64,000 bases of DNA, taken from NCBI GenBank assembly GCA_016201045.1, contig JACQDM010000007.1, positions 428,010 through 492,009 of the forward strand, given 5' to 3'. Made by a program: the position numbers and the translations under genes. Source of the stretch: Afipia sp. (GTDB taxonomy: Bacteria; Pseudomonadota; Alphaproteobacteria; Rhizobiales; Xanthobacteraceae). This document shows, in pieces, positions 52,321 to 61,337 of this stretch. The notes under the pieces were generated by a model, which ran no database searches, was not told the DNA's origin, and saw only the letters and a list, made by a program, of their open reading frames with translations. Each line of letters opens with the position of its first letter. The stretch's first letter is position 1.

Positions 52321-52983
52321 ATGCGCATTTTATTGATTGAAGATGACCGGATGATCGGCGAGGCCATTTCTCAGGCCTTAAAGGATGACGCCTATGCGGT
52401 TGACTGGGTCCAGGACGGCCGCGACGCGGTTACTGCATTTTTGTCCGAGCAGTACGACCTTGCGTTGCTTGATCTCGGTTTGCCAAACGTCGAGGGCCTC
52501 AAAGTGCTCAAGGAAATACGCGGTCGCGGCAGCGACCTTCCCGTCATCATCATTACAGCACGTGACGGTTTAGAAGACCGCGTCGCCGGCTTGGACAATG
52601 GCGCGGACGATTACATTGCCAAGCCATTTGAGATGCGCGAACTCTTGGCACGCATGCGCGCTAACTTGCGGCGCACAAATGATCAAGCAGGACCCCTCTT
52701 GAGCAATGGAGTTGTAACTCTCGATCCCGCATCGTTTGAAGCGACACATTTAAATCAAGCCGTTCGGTTGACCGCGCGAGAGTTTACATTGTTGCAGGCC
52801 CTGCTAACGCGACCCGGCGTCATTCTGTCGCGCGCTGATCTTGAGCGTCATCTCTATGGCTGGAACGAAGAAGTGGAAAGCAACGCGGTTGAATTTCTTA
52901 TTCACGCTGTCCGCAAGAAATTATCCACGAACGTCATTCGAAATGTGCGCGGCGTCGGCTGGATGGTTGACCGGCCGTCATGA
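52321..52983 (+). CDS. OmpR-family response regulator
   Basis: 220 residues. Receiver domain with acidic pocket IEDD, phosphoacceptor Asp51 in LLDLGLP, Thr in IIITARD and Lys in IAKPFEM; then a winged-helix Trans_reg_C domain (VRLTAREFTLLQALL, SNAVEFLIHAVRKKL, IRNVRGVGWMVD). Of the PmrA/QseB/TctD group. Its stop overlaps the kinase start as ATGA. It probably binds the CTAAGT-N5-CTAAGT boxes upstream. Confidence 0.93.
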   Translation: MRILLIEDDRMIGEAISQALKDDAYAVDWVQDGRDAVTAFLSEQYDLALLDLGLPNVEGLKVLKEIRGRGSDLPVIIITARDGLEDRVAGLDNGADDYIAKPFEMRELLARMRANLRRTNDQAGPLLSNGVVTLDPASFEATHLNQAVRLTAREFTLLQALLTRPGVILSRADLERHLYGWNEEVESNAVEFLIHAVRKKLSTNVIRNVRGVGWMVDRPS

Positions 52984-54299
52984 TGTCCTCGCTGCGTGGA
53001 AGACTTTTTGCGGGAGTGACGGGCTTCGTCTTTTTGGCGGCGCTGATCGCAAGCACTTTCACGTTCCGTTGGGCCTATCGTGAAGCCATTGAACTTCAGG
53101 ACGCGGTTCTTCTCCAAGTCGGCGGCATTGCAATGTCAAACCGCGTCTCTCTGGAGGCGCAAGCGGGAAAAGAAGTAGATGACGAAGCACGCATTCGTGT
53201 CGATGAATTTAATGTCGAGCACCCGACCATGCTCGTTCTTGCGATGCGTCGTCTTCCCGATGGGCTGCACACTATAAATCCCGGGGACCAATCGTGGCGC
53301 GTCAATCTTCAGACCCGCGCGGACCGCTCGCGTTTTCTCGTGGCCCAAACTACCGCTTATCGTGATGAAGTGGCCAATGACAGCGCGCTTCGTACCGTGT
53401 GGCCGCTTGCCGCCCTCGTGCCCTGCCTTCTCGTTCTTATCGGCTTGGTCATACACTTTAGCTTCAGACCTGTTGCCGCAACGGCCAAAGCATTGGACGC
53501 GCAGAAGGGTGCCGGCTACGAACGCATTTCTCGCAAGCAAATGCCAGCCGAACTGTTGCCGTTTATAGACTCGATTAACCGGCTACTCGACCGGCAGGCC
53601 GCGAACGTCGAGCAGCAGAAGCGATTTATTGCGGACGCCGCACACGAAATGCGAAGTCCAATCACGGCCCTGGCTCTTCAGGCCGAGAATCTATCAAACA
53701 TCGGCATGCCCGAAGAAGCGCAGCGGCGTGTTGCAACGCTTCGTGAAGGCATACGGCGCACAAGACGCCTAATTGAGCAGCTTCTAACGCTGGCGCGTTC
53801 CGAAAACCGAAACGGGGGTGGTGACACCATCCAACTCGATTCGGTCGTCAAGAATATAGTTGCGGACTATGTGCAGGTGACGGCTAACGAGAGAATTGAT
53901 TTAGGCTTTGCACTAATACAGCCGGTGACGGTCTCGGGCGACGAAACGCTTCTCACGGCGATGGTACGCAATGTTATCGATAATGCAGTGAAGTATACGC
54001 CGCCCCTTGGTCAGATAGACATCAGTTTATATGCACGCGATGGAAGCGCTCATTTGCATGTAACGGACTCCGGCCCGGGCATGACAGCGACAGATATCGA
54101 GCGCGCGTGCGAACCATTTTATCGCGGCTCTCGTCCGCGTGGCGAAGGGACCGGGCTAGGTCTTTCGATTGTGCAGCAGGTAGCCACATCACTCGGCGGC
54201 ACCGTTGACTTCAACACCATCGCCAGCCTTGATCAAACGGGACTGAGGGTTGAAATTGTCCTCCCTTCAATAAGCACTCACTCCGCCAATAAAGCCTGA
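52980..54299 (+). CDS. sensor histidine kinase
   Basis: 439 residues. Two membrane helices (about 8-30 and 140-160) flank a short periplasmic sensor of about 110 residues; a HAMP-like linker follows. H box FIADAAHEMRSPITAL with the phosphoacceptor His222, N box NVIDNAVKYTPP, G1 DSGPGM and G2 GTGLGLSIVQQV. Similar to QseC/PmrB-type kinases, some of which sense metals; the signal here is unknown, though the neighbouring feoAB genes make a metal plausible. Confidence 0.93.
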   Translation: MMSSLRGRLFAGVTGFVFLAALIASTFTFRWAYREAIELQDAVLLQVGGIAMSNRVSLEAQAGKEVDDEARIRVDEFNVEHPTMLVLAMRRLPDGLHTINPGDQSWRVNLQTRADRSRFLVAQTTAYRDEVANDSALRTVWPLAALVPCLLVLIGLVIHFSFRPVAATAKALDAQKGAGYERISRKQMPAELLPFIDSINRLLDRQAANVEQQKRFIADAAHEMRSPITALALQAENLSNIGMPEEAQRRVATLREGIRRTRRLIEQLLTLARSENRNGGGDTIQLDSVVKNIVADYVQVTANERIDLGFALIQPVTVSGDETLLTAMVRNVIDNAVKYTPPLGQIDISLYARDGSAHLHVTDSGPGMTATDIERACEPFYRGSRPRGEGTGLGLSIVQQVATSLGGTVDFNTIASLDQTGLRVEIVLPSISTHSANKA

Positions 54300-54362
54300 G
54301 AGACGCCCACATTTCGCGATCTTGCGCGCTCTTCCTTCAAAGGGCGACTACGTGCCCCGCCA

Positions 54363-54587
54363 CGCAGTGGATTTTTCTCCAGTCTCCAATGCGAGTCTCC
54401 AGAAAACGGGAATTATTCAATGAATGCGCGGAGACTTTCGGGAATTTTTCGGCGAAAAGTTCGAACTTCGCTTGCGCAGAGACTTTGGCATGTCGAAGAA
54501 GTCCGCATTTGGCAGGCCTTTCCATTGCCTAAGAACGATATTCTCTGAATATCGGACTGAGTGGCTGGGGAACTAGGATTCGAACCT
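54363..54587. repeat. 225-bp repeat at the 3' end of tRNA-Gln (copy B)
   Basis: Second copy of the repeat at 47016-47240, same orientation, 7.3 kb away. Its right part (54562-54587) is the 3' end of the functional tRNA-Gln gene; the left 200 bp lie immediately downstream of that gene on the transcribed strand. Frames inside it are not credible genes. Confidence 0.8.
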
Positions 54588-54635
54588 AGACAAACAGAGT
54601 CAGAGTCTGTTGTGCTACCGTTACACCATTCCCCA
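54562..54635 (-). tRNA. tRNA-Gln (anticodon CTG)
   Basis: Reverse strand: acceptor TGGGGAA pairs with TTCCCCA, D-arm GTGTAACGGTAGCAC, anticodon stem CAGA/TCTG with loop CTCTGAC (anticodon CTG), T-arm CTAGG TTCGAAT CCTAG, discriminator G and an encoded CCA at 54564-54562. All stems are perfect, so the gene should be functional. Confidence 0.96.
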
Positions 54636-55047
54636 ACATGCCGAACGAAGATTTTCCGCAGCGTGCGCATGCGCTGCTCGCGCGTTTCGATCCGGCAAAT
54701 CGATGTGCGGCTGGATATAAAGGGGCCGCGCCTTGCGGTCTACCCCTGCTTTCCCGCGGGCGGTTTGCTCAGCTTTTTCAGAGCGGATTTCATTGAGTTT
54801 GACCGCCCCTATGGCTTCGATAAATTGAGAGTTAACAAGGGGTTAATGGTCAGCCCGCGAGGCGGCGGGCAATATCAAAATACCTCCTTGAAATTCGGAG
54901 CAATTTCGCCCTTAGCCCTCAGACCGCAATATCGGTTCGCAGATCGGCGCACAGCACGCTTACAATCCTGCTGCCGCGCTTAATAGTTTGTCCAGCAAGC
55001 CCTTGCATAGTCAGCGGAATGCAAGGCGCGGACAGGCAAATCAAAAC
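54636..55047. other. intergenic region, no feature recognised
   Basis: About 410 bp between the tRNA-Gln 5' end and the HerA-type gene. It must contain the promoters for both. Frames in 54561-54983 are not credible. No RNA or terminator recognised. Confidence 0.5.
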
Positions 55048-56808
55048 ATGTTGACGTCGATACAAGTGGCCCCCCTCGGACGAGTGATTTCCGTTCGCGG
55101 TTCGCAGGCTCGCATCGGAATTCTCGCGAACAATCAGGCCAGCCTCTCCAGTATGCGCGCGACCGTTGGGCAGTTTTTCGGCATTCGCGCCGCCACGACC
55201 ATTATTGTCGCAATGATCACGGAAGTGACGCGCGAGGAAGTGCCGACGCCTGAAAACTATATCGCCAACGCTTCCGTCGATCTGCTCGGCGAGATCAGCA
55301 CCGGGCCTACTGCAAAATTCCAGCGCGGTGTCACTTGCTATCCCGTTATCGGCGATCTTGTCGATCTTCTCGGCGCGGATCAGTTGCGAACGATCTACGC
55401 TCCCTCTCGCGCCGAACAGATCAATATCGGCACGCTGCAACAAGACCCTTCGGTTACCGCCTATGTCGATATCGAGGAGATGCTGTCGAAGCGCTTCGCA
55501 GTGCTCGGCTCGACCGGCGTCGGCAAATCCACCGGCGTGTCGCTGCTGCTGAACGAAATCCTGATCGCGCGGCCGAACCTGCGCATGTTCTTGCTCGACG
55601 TGCACAACGAATACGGACGCTGCTTCGGCGCGAAGGCTAACGTGCTCAATCCGCGCAATCTGAAACTGCCGTTCTGGCTGTTCAATTTCGAGGAATTCGT
55701 CGATGTGATCTTCGGCGGCCGCGCAGGCGTCCCTGAAGAGCTCGAAGTTCTCGTCGAACTGATCCCCGTCGCGAAGACTCAATACCTGCAATATCAGAGC
55801 ACCGACCGCGTCGGCCTTAAACGGATCGATGCCAAGACCGCCGGCTACACCGCCGACACGCCGGTCCCCTACCGCATCGTCGACCTTATCTCTCTGATCG
55901 ACGAGCGCATGGGCAAACTCGAAAACCGCTCGTCGCGCATCATCTACCACAAGCTGATCTCGCGCATCGAGACCGTGAAGAACGACCCTCGCTACGCCTT
56001 TATGTTCGAGAACGCAAACGTCGGCGGCGACACGATGGCGGAGGTGCTCAGCACGCTGTTCCGCCTGCCGGCAAACGGCAAGCCGATGACAATCATGCAG
56101 CTTGCTGGTTTTCCAGCCGAAGTCGTGGATTCGGTCGTGTCGGTTCTCTGCCGCATGGCGTTCGACTTCGGCCTGTGGAGCGATGGCGCCTCGCCGATGC
56201 TGTTTGTGTGCGAGGAAGCGCATCGCTATGCGTCGGCCGATCGTGGCGTCGGCTTCGGTCCGACCCGCAAGGCGGTGTCGCGCATTGCCAAAGAAGGCCG
56301 TAAATACGGCGTCTATCTCGCGCTGATTACGCAGCGCCCCGCAGAACTCGACGCGACCATCATTTCACAATGCAATACGCTGTTCGCGATGCGCCTTGCT
56401 AACGAGCGCGACCAGGCGCTGTTGCGCTCTGCCGTGTCGGATGCAGCCGCAAACTTGTTGTCGTTCGTGCCGTCATTGGGCACCCGCGAAGTGCTGGCCT
56501 TCGGCGAAGGCGTCGCGTTGCCGACACGTCTGCGTTTCAAGGAAGTCCCGGTGCATCAACTGCCCCGCACGGAAGCAACGACCACCACCACGCCAAACGC
56601 GCATACCGGCCACGACATCAATTTCGTCAGCTCGGTTCTCGAGCGCTGGCGGGGCGCAACCTCGCATCGCGAAACCCCGAACGATCCAACGTTTGCAGAT
56701 CGCGGCAGCGAGCGCCCGGCTCCGCGCGTCGCCGAAGCCCCGATGCTTCAGCCATCGATGGGGCTCGATCCCGATCGCTTTTCGCTTCTGAAGAAGCCGC
56801 TGCGCTGA
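55048..56808 (+). CDS. HerA-type ATPase / DUF87 helicase
   Basis: 586 residues from ATG 55048 (a TTG at 54988 would add 20). N-terminal HAS-barrel (GRVISVRGSQARIGILANNQ), then a RecA-like motor: Walker A VLGSTGVGKSTGVSLLL, Walker B MLFVCEEAHRY, and the arginine-containing AKEGRKYGVYLALITQRPAEL. It forms hexameric rings that translocate DNA; HerA works with NurA nuclease in archaea, but in bacteria stand-alone copies have unknown roles. No NurA, SIR2 or DUF4297 gene is adjacent, so a defence role is not indicated. Confidence 0.88.
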   Translation: MLTSIQVAPLGRVISVRGSQARIGILANNQASLSSMRATVGQFFGIRAATTIIVAMITEVTREEVPTPENYIANASVDLLGEISTGPTAKFQRGVTCYPVIGDLVDLLGADQLRTIYAPSRAEQINIGTLQQDPSVTAYVDIEEMLSKRFAVLGSTGVGKSTGVSLLLNEILIARPNLRMFLLDVHNEYGRCFGAKANVLNPRNLKLPFWLFNFEEFVDVIFGGRAGVPEELEVLVELIPVAKTQYLQYQSTDRVGLKRIDAKTAGYTADTPVPYRIVDLISLIDERMGKLENRSSRIIYHKLISRIETVKNDPRYAFMFENANVGGDTMAEVLSTLFRLPANGKPMTIMQLAGFPAEVVDSVVSVLCRMAFDFGLWSDGASPMLFVCEEAHRYASADRGVGFGPTRKAVSRIAKEGRKYGVYLALITQRPAELDATIISQCNTLFAMRLANERDQALLRSAVSDAAANLLSFVPSLGTREVLAFGEGVALPTRLRFKEVPVHQLPRTEATTTTTPNAHTGHDINFVSSVLERWRGATSHRETPNDPTFADRGSERPAPRVAEAPMLQPSMGLDPDRFSLLKKPLR

Positions 56809-56895
56809 CGGGAAGCTGATCCGCGTTTCGGATCGCTTTGCCGGTTCATTTCATTCGTCTAAGGTCCGGCGATCTTACTTTGCCGGACCAAACGA

Positions 56896-57477
56896 ATGAC
56901 CAAGCACCCGATCAGCCGCTTTCCCGTACCCGACCTCGCGTCGCTGCCGGACGACATCCGTACCCGCATTCTCGGCGTGCAGGAAAAATCCGGCTTCGTG
57001 CCGAATGTGTTTCTGGCGCTCGCCTATCGCCCGGATGAATTCCGCGCCTTCTTCGCTTACAACGACGCGCTGATGGAAAAAGACGGCGGCTTGTCGAAAG
57101 CCGAACGCGAGATGATCGTGGTCGCGACGAGCGCTGCGAACCAATGCCACTATTGCGTGATTTCTCACGGCGCGGTGCTGCGTATTCGTGCGAAGAATCC
57201 GCTGATCGCCGACCAGATCGCGAACAATTATCGCAAAGCCGATATCATACCGCGCGAGCGTGCCATGCTCGATTTCGCGGTCAAGGTCTGTCTGAAATCA
57301 CAAGAGACATCGTCAAAAGATTTCGATGAACTGCGCAAGCACGGATTCAGCGACGACGATATCTGGGACATTGCCGCAATCAGCGCGTTCTTTGCTTTAT
57401 CGAACCGCATGGCAAGCGTGACCGACATGCGGCCCAACGACGAATTCTACATGATGGGCCGCGCGCCGAAGACGTGA
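56896..57477 (+). CDS. AhpD-like peroxidase-related protein
   Basis: 193 residues, carboxymuconolactone decarboxylase fold. The redox motif is NQCHYCVISHG (Cys-x-x-Cys with the following His), preceded by LSKAEREMIVVATSAA. The family reduces peroxides through the CxxC pair and a lipoyl-type partner. The N-terminus (ISRFPVPDLASLPDDIRTRI) places it in the peroxidase-related subgroup. It stands alone between the HerA gene and a small membrane protein gene. Confidence 0.88.
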   Translation: MTKHPISRFPVPDLASLPDDIRTRILGVQEKSGFVPNVFLALAYRPDEFRAFFAYNDALMEKDGGLSKAEREMIVVATSAANQCHYCVISHGAVLRIRAKNPLIADQIANNYRKADIIPRERAMLDFAVKVCLKSQETSSKDFDELRKHGFSDDDIWDIAAISAFFALSNRMASVTDMRPNDEFYMMGRAPKT

Positions 57478-57549
57478 TACAATTCTCAAGTCCTTCAAAC
57501 GCCGCGTTGTGATAGCAATGAGCTTTCCTGATGGTAGAACTGCGCCCCA

Positions 57550-57855
57550 ATGAGCAGCGATGATCGTCAAGTTCTGAAATACCGTCCGCGAACGCTGGCC
57601 AGATCGGGGAAAACCAGCGGCGGACTCGAAGCAGAGCGGGGTGCTCCAAACCTTGCGCGCTACGACGAGGACCGGACTGGTCCCGACGATTATCGCCGCC
57701 GGATGATCGCAAACCTGGCAGCGATCGCTTTCACGGTCTTGCTGACAGCGGCAGGGATATGGCTCGCCGTGAAGTTGGCGGACCTCCGCAATACCCAGGA
57801 CTGCGTCCTGATGGGGAGGCGCGATTGCGCCCATATTTCCGCGGCAAAGGACTAA
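57550..57855 (+). CDS. single-helix membrane protein of unknown function
   Basis: 101 residues: a charged cytoplasmic N-terminus (about 1-50), one membrane helix (MIANLAAIAFTVLLTAAGIW) and a short tail with two cysteines (TQDCVLMGRRDCAHI) that would face the periplasm. It resembles small conserved proteins next to the acpXL cluster in Bradyrhizobium relatives. No function is known. Confidence 0.6.
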   Translation: MSSDDRQVLKYRPRTLARSGKTSGGLEAERGAPNLARYDEDRTGPDDYRRRMIANLAAIAFTVLLTAAGIWLAVKLADLRNTQDCVLMGRRDCAHISAAKD

Positions 57856-58002
57856 CCGGAGCGACCTCACCCAAGCCCCTAGCGCGCCCGCCCCACCATT
57901 GAACTCGGGGCTGGGCTCCGTTATACGGGCCTCTGCATCCGCGCCGACCTCCCAGATAGGCCGCGACTTCAAATTTATCGCAAATAAATCAAAGGCTTAG
58001 AG

Positions 58003-58284
58003 ATGGCTTCCACATTCGATCAGGTCGCGACGATCATTGCTGAGACCTGCGACATCCCCCGAGACACGATTACCCCGGAAAGCCATGCCATCGACGACCT
58101 CGGCATCGACAGTCTGGACTTCCTCGACATCGCGTTCGCCATCGACAAGGCGTTCGGCATCAAGCTGCCGCTCGAGAAATGGACGCAGGAAGTCAACGAC
58201 GGCAAAGCGACGACCGAGCAGTATTTCGTCCTGAAGAATCTTGCAGCGCGCATCGACGAACTGGTCGCCGCCAAAGGCGCGTGA
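58003..58284 (+). CDS. acpXL: acyl carrier protein AcpXL
   Basis: 93 residues, AAGG 7 nt before the ATG. The phosphopantetheine site is [15 protein letters not shown] (Ser37). The extra length and the segment [14 protein letters not shown] distinguish AcpXL from the housekeeping AcpP. It carries the very-long-chain hydroxylated acyl chain of lipid A. First gene of the VLCFA cluster. Confidence 0.95.
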   Translation: MASTFDQVATIIAETCDIPRDTITPESHAIDDLGIDSLDFLDIAFAIDKAFGIKLPLEKWTQEVNDGKATTEQYFVLKNLAARIDELVAAKGA

Positions 58285-58293
58285 CGCGCGCCG

Positions 58294-58767
58294 ATGCATC
58301 TGGAATATTTTCAGCTGATTGATCGCATTGCCGCACTCGATATCGGCAAACGGACGATCACGGTCGAAGCCCAGGTGCCGACGACCAACACGATTTTCGA
58401 GGGGCACTTCCCCGGCTATCCGCTTATGCCGGGTGTGCTTCTGACCGAAGCGATGGCGCAGACGTCGGGATGGTTGCTGATCGCAATGCTGAAGTTTGAG
58501 CGCATGCCATTCCTCGCCGCAATCAAGGACGCCAAAATGCGCGACTTCGTTGTGCCCGGCGATCTGCTGACAATTGACGCGAAGCTCGCGCATGACGGCT
58601 CCGGTTACGCCGTGACCGACGCAAAGATTCACGTCGACGGCAAGCTGAAGTGCAACGCGACGCTGACATTCCGGCACACGCCGTTCCCGAATCCGGACAT
58701 CCGCGGCCACATGGAAGCGATGGCGACGAAGATCGGTTTCCCGCGCGAGGCACTCGCACATGGCTGA
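58294..58767 (+). CDS. fabZXL: 3-hydroxyacyl-ACP dehydratase, VLCFA type
   Basis: 157 residues, hot-dog fold. Active-site region FEGHFPGYPLMPGVLLTEAM contains the catalytic His, with Glu/Asp in the following helix. It removes water from 3-hydroxyacyl-AcpXL during elongation. It starts 9 bp after acpXL and overlaps the next gene by 8 bp. Confidence 0.92.
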   Translation: MHLEYFQLIDRIAALDIGKRTITVEAQVPTTNTIFEGHFPGYPLMPGVLLTEAMAQTSGWLLIAMLKFERMPFLAAIKDAKMRDFVVPGDLLTIDAKLAHDGSGYAVTDAKIHVDGKLKCNATLTFRHTPFPNPDIRGHMEAMATKIGFPREALAHG

Positions 58768-59953
58768 TGCCTCGATGAAAAAAGCGCCGCGCGAGGCGTG
58801 GATCACCGGCATCGGCATTGCGTCGTCGCTCGGCGAAGGCCTCGACGCGCACTGGGATGCGCTGAACGCCAAGCAGGTCAACGCGGATACGACAGCGTTC
58901 GCGCCTTACATCGTTCATCCAATGGCGAAGCTCGCTTTCGACGGTCAGATTCCGAAAAAAGAACAGCGCCAAATGGAAGCATGGCAACGCATCGGCACCT
59001 ATGCGGCTGGGCTCGCACTCGACTCCGCAGGCATCAAAGGAAACACAGAAATCCTGTCGCGCACCGACATGATTGTGGCAGCCGGCGGCGGCGAGCGCGA
59101 TCTTGCGGTCGATTCCGCCGTGCTCAACGCGGACGCGCAAGGCAATGCCGCGCCCGGATTTCTCAACGAGCGGCTGATGAACGATTTGCGGCCGACCTTA
59201 TTTCTGGCGCAGCTCTCCAACCTCCTCGCAGGAAACATCTCGATCGTTCATGGCGTGACGGGGTCGTCGCGCACTTTCATGGGCGAAGAAGCAGCCGGCG
59301 TTGATGCCGCACGCATTGCGCTCGCGCGTATCGCGGCAGGACAGAGTGACATCGCGCTCGTCGGTGCCGCGCAAAATGGCGAACGCAAAGACCTGCTGAT
59401 GCTCTATGAGTTCGGCGGCTTTAATCTGAAGGACAAATTTGAATCGGTGTGGAAGCGTGAGGGCGGATTCGCGCTCGGCTCGGGCGGTGTCTTTCTCGTG
59501 ATCGAGTCAAAGGAGCACGCGCAGGCGCGCGGTGCGAAACCCTTTGCAAAATTGACTGCGGTCGTTGCCGATCACGCTCGGCGAAAAGCTGCCGGCAGCG
59601 TCACGGCCGTGCTTGAGAAACTATGGTCGAAGCTCGGATCGGTCGGCAAATCAGCAGCGATTATTACCGGCACGACCGGCGCGCAGCCCGTCACGGCCGA
59701 GGAGCGCGAATTTTTGAAAAAACATCCGGACGCGCCGGTTCGCGCGACGGGCACTGCTTTCGGTCACACGATGGAGGCGCAATTCCCGCTCGGAATCGCC
59801 CTAGCTGCACTTTCGATTTCACGCGGCAAATTATTCGCGGCAAACGATAGCGCGGGCGTTGAGGTTGAAATGAGCGCTCCGCCAACCCAGATCGTCGTGG
59901 TCGGTGCAGGTCACTGGCGCGGCGAAGGCATGGCGCTAGTCGAGGCGGTCTAG
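58760..59953 (+). CDS. fabF2XL: ketosynthase-like FabF2XL lacking the active-site Cys
   Basis: 397 residues of thiolase fold. Where ketosynthases have the nucleophile Cys (TACA/S), this protein reads HGVTGSSRTFMGEE (residues 164-177), so the Cys is replaced by serine. The C-terminal ATGTAFGHTMEAQFPLGIAL keeps one histidine. It probably acts as a chain-length-factor-like partner of FabF1XL, as in type II polyketide KS-beta subunits. Position between fabZXL and fabF1XL fits the rhizobial order. Confidence 0.88.
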   Translation: MADASMKKAPREAWITGIGIASSLGEGLDAHWDALNAKQVNADTTAFAPYIVHPMAKLAFDGQIPKKEQRQMEAWQRIGTYAAGLALDSAGIKGNTEILSRTDMIVAAGGGERDLAVDSAVLNADAQGNAAPGFLNERLMNDLRPTLFLAQLSNLLAGNISIVHGVTGSSRTFMGEEAAGVDAARIALARIAAGQSDIALVGAAQNGERKDLLMLYEFGGFNLKDKFESVWKREGGFALGSGGVFLVIESKEHAQARGAKPFAKLTAVVADHARRKAAGSVTAVLEKLWSKLGSVGKSAAIITGTTGAQPVTAEEREFLKKHPDAPVRATGTAFGHTMEAQFPLGIALAALSISRGKLFAANDSAGVEVEMSAPPTQIVVVGAGHWRGEGMALVEAV

Positions 59954-59970
59954 GCAAGGAGCGAGGCGAA

Positions 59971-61251
59971 ATGTCGGCAAATCGCGACAAGTTCGGACGG
60001 CCTGTCGTCGTCGTCACCGGCATGGGTGTCGTGACGTCGCTCGGCGCAGGAAAATCCGACAACTGGGCAAAACTCAGCGCAGGCGAATCCGGCATCCGCA
60101 CCATCACGCGTTTTCCGACTGACGGCCTGAAGACGACGATGGCTGGCACCGTCGATTTCATTCCGATCGAGCCGTTCTCCTCGACGGTCCTCTCGGAGAA
60201 ATTGGCAGACGCCGCGACCGAGGAAGCCATCGCACAATCCAACATCGGCACCAAAGGCGATTTTCCCGGTCCGCTGTTTCTTGCGGTCGCGCCCGTCGAA
60301 GTCGAATGGCATCCGCGCCAGGAGATCGCGCGCGAAACCGGCTTGAAATCCGGCATCGATTATGACGCGCTGACGCGGGCCAGCGGCGGCGGAAAGCACG
60401 AAGACTTCCATCACCGTTTCATGTTCGGTTCGGTCGCCGATCACATCGCGGAGACATTCGGCACCAAAGGCTCGCCGATATCGCTTTCGACAGCGTGCGC
60501 TTCCGGCGCGACGGCTATTCAGCTCGGCGTGGAAGCCATTCGGCGCGGCGAAGCGGATGCCGCGCTGTGCGTCGCGACCGACGGCTCGGTCAATCCCGAA
60601 GCGCTGATCCGGTTCTCGCTGCTCTCCGCATTGTCGACCAATAACGATCTGCCGCAGGCGGCGGTGCGTCCGTTCTCGAAAAATCGCGACGGCTTCGTGA
60701 TGGCGGAAGGTGCCGGAGCGCTGGTGCTCGAGAGCCTTGAGTCCGCAACGGCGCGCGGCGCGAAAATTCTCGGTGTGCTTGCTGGCTGCGGCGAACTGGC
60801 CGACTCGTTTCACCGCACGCGTTCGAGCCCCGATGGCAAGCCGATCATCGGCTGTGTGCGCAACGCGCTTTCCGATGCCGGCATGGGCGTCGAGCACATC
60901 GACTATATCAACGCGCACGGCACCGGCACGCCTGAAAACGACAAGATGGAATATATCGGCATCTCGGCAGTGTTCGGCGATCGCGCAACCAAAGTGCCGG
61001 TCTCGTCGAACAAGTCGATGGTCGGTCACACGCTGTCGGCAGCAGGCGCTGTCGAGGCGGTATTCTCCTTGCTAACGCTTGAGCACCAGCGGATTCCGCC
61101 GACGATCAACTACGACGTGCCCGACCCGGCGATTCCGTTCGACGTGGTCCCGAACAAGGCCCGCGATGCGAAGGTCACGGCGGTGATGTCCAATTCGTTC
61201 GGTTTCGGCGGACAGAATGCCTCGCTAATCCTGACTCGCGAGCCGATCTGA
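59971..61251 (+). CDS. fabF1XL: beta-ketoacyl-ACP synthase FabF1XL
   Basis: 426 residues; GGAG 8 nt before the ATG. The catalytic Cys176 lies in SLSTACASGATAIQLG; the two histidines are in NAHGTGTPEND and SMVGHTLSAAGAVE. It condenses malonyl units onto the growing chain on AcpXL. It begins 17 bp after fabF2XL and probably forms the active half of a heterodimer. Confidence 0.93.
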   Translation: MSANRDKFGRPVVVVTGMGVVTSLGAGKSDNWAKLSAGESGIRTITRFPTDGLKTTMAGTVDFIPIEPFSSTVLSEKLADAATEEAIAQSNIGTKGDFPGPLFLAVAPVEVEWHPRQEIARETGLKSGIDYDALTRASGGGKHEDFHHRFMFGSVADHIAETFGTKGSPISLSTACASGATAIQLGVEAIRRGEADAALCVATDGSVNPEALIRFSLLSALSTNNDLPQAAVRPFSKNRDGFVMAEGAGALVLESLESATARGAKILGVLAGCGELADSFHRTRSSPDGKPIIGCVRNALSDAGMGVEHIDYINAHGTGTPENDKMEYIGISAVFGDRATKVPVSSNKSMVGHTLSAAGAVEAVFSLLTLEHQRIPPTINYDVPDPAIPFDVVPNKARDAKVTAVMSNSFGFGGQNASLILTREPI

Positions 61252-61337
61252 CGGCCCGCGAACGGTTGACGGCATCGCGCGAACCGGCGATATCCAGCCG
61301 AGATTTATGACCTTTTCCGTGCCGGAGGCACGATAAG

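Noticed and set aside
54337..54670. Short leftward frames of 62 and 85 residues
   Set aside because: They run through the tRNA-Gln gene and its flanking repeat.
54919..56223. 434-residue frame opposite the HerA-type gene
   Set aside because: Antisense shadow; the forward frame has all ATPase motifs.
55048..56808. HerA-based anti-phage system
   Set aside because: No partner such as NurA, SIR2 or DUF4297 is adjacent; the gene stands alone next to housekeeping-type genes.
59950..61029. 359-residue frame opposite fabF1XL
   Set aside because: Antisense shadow of a complete ketosynthase.
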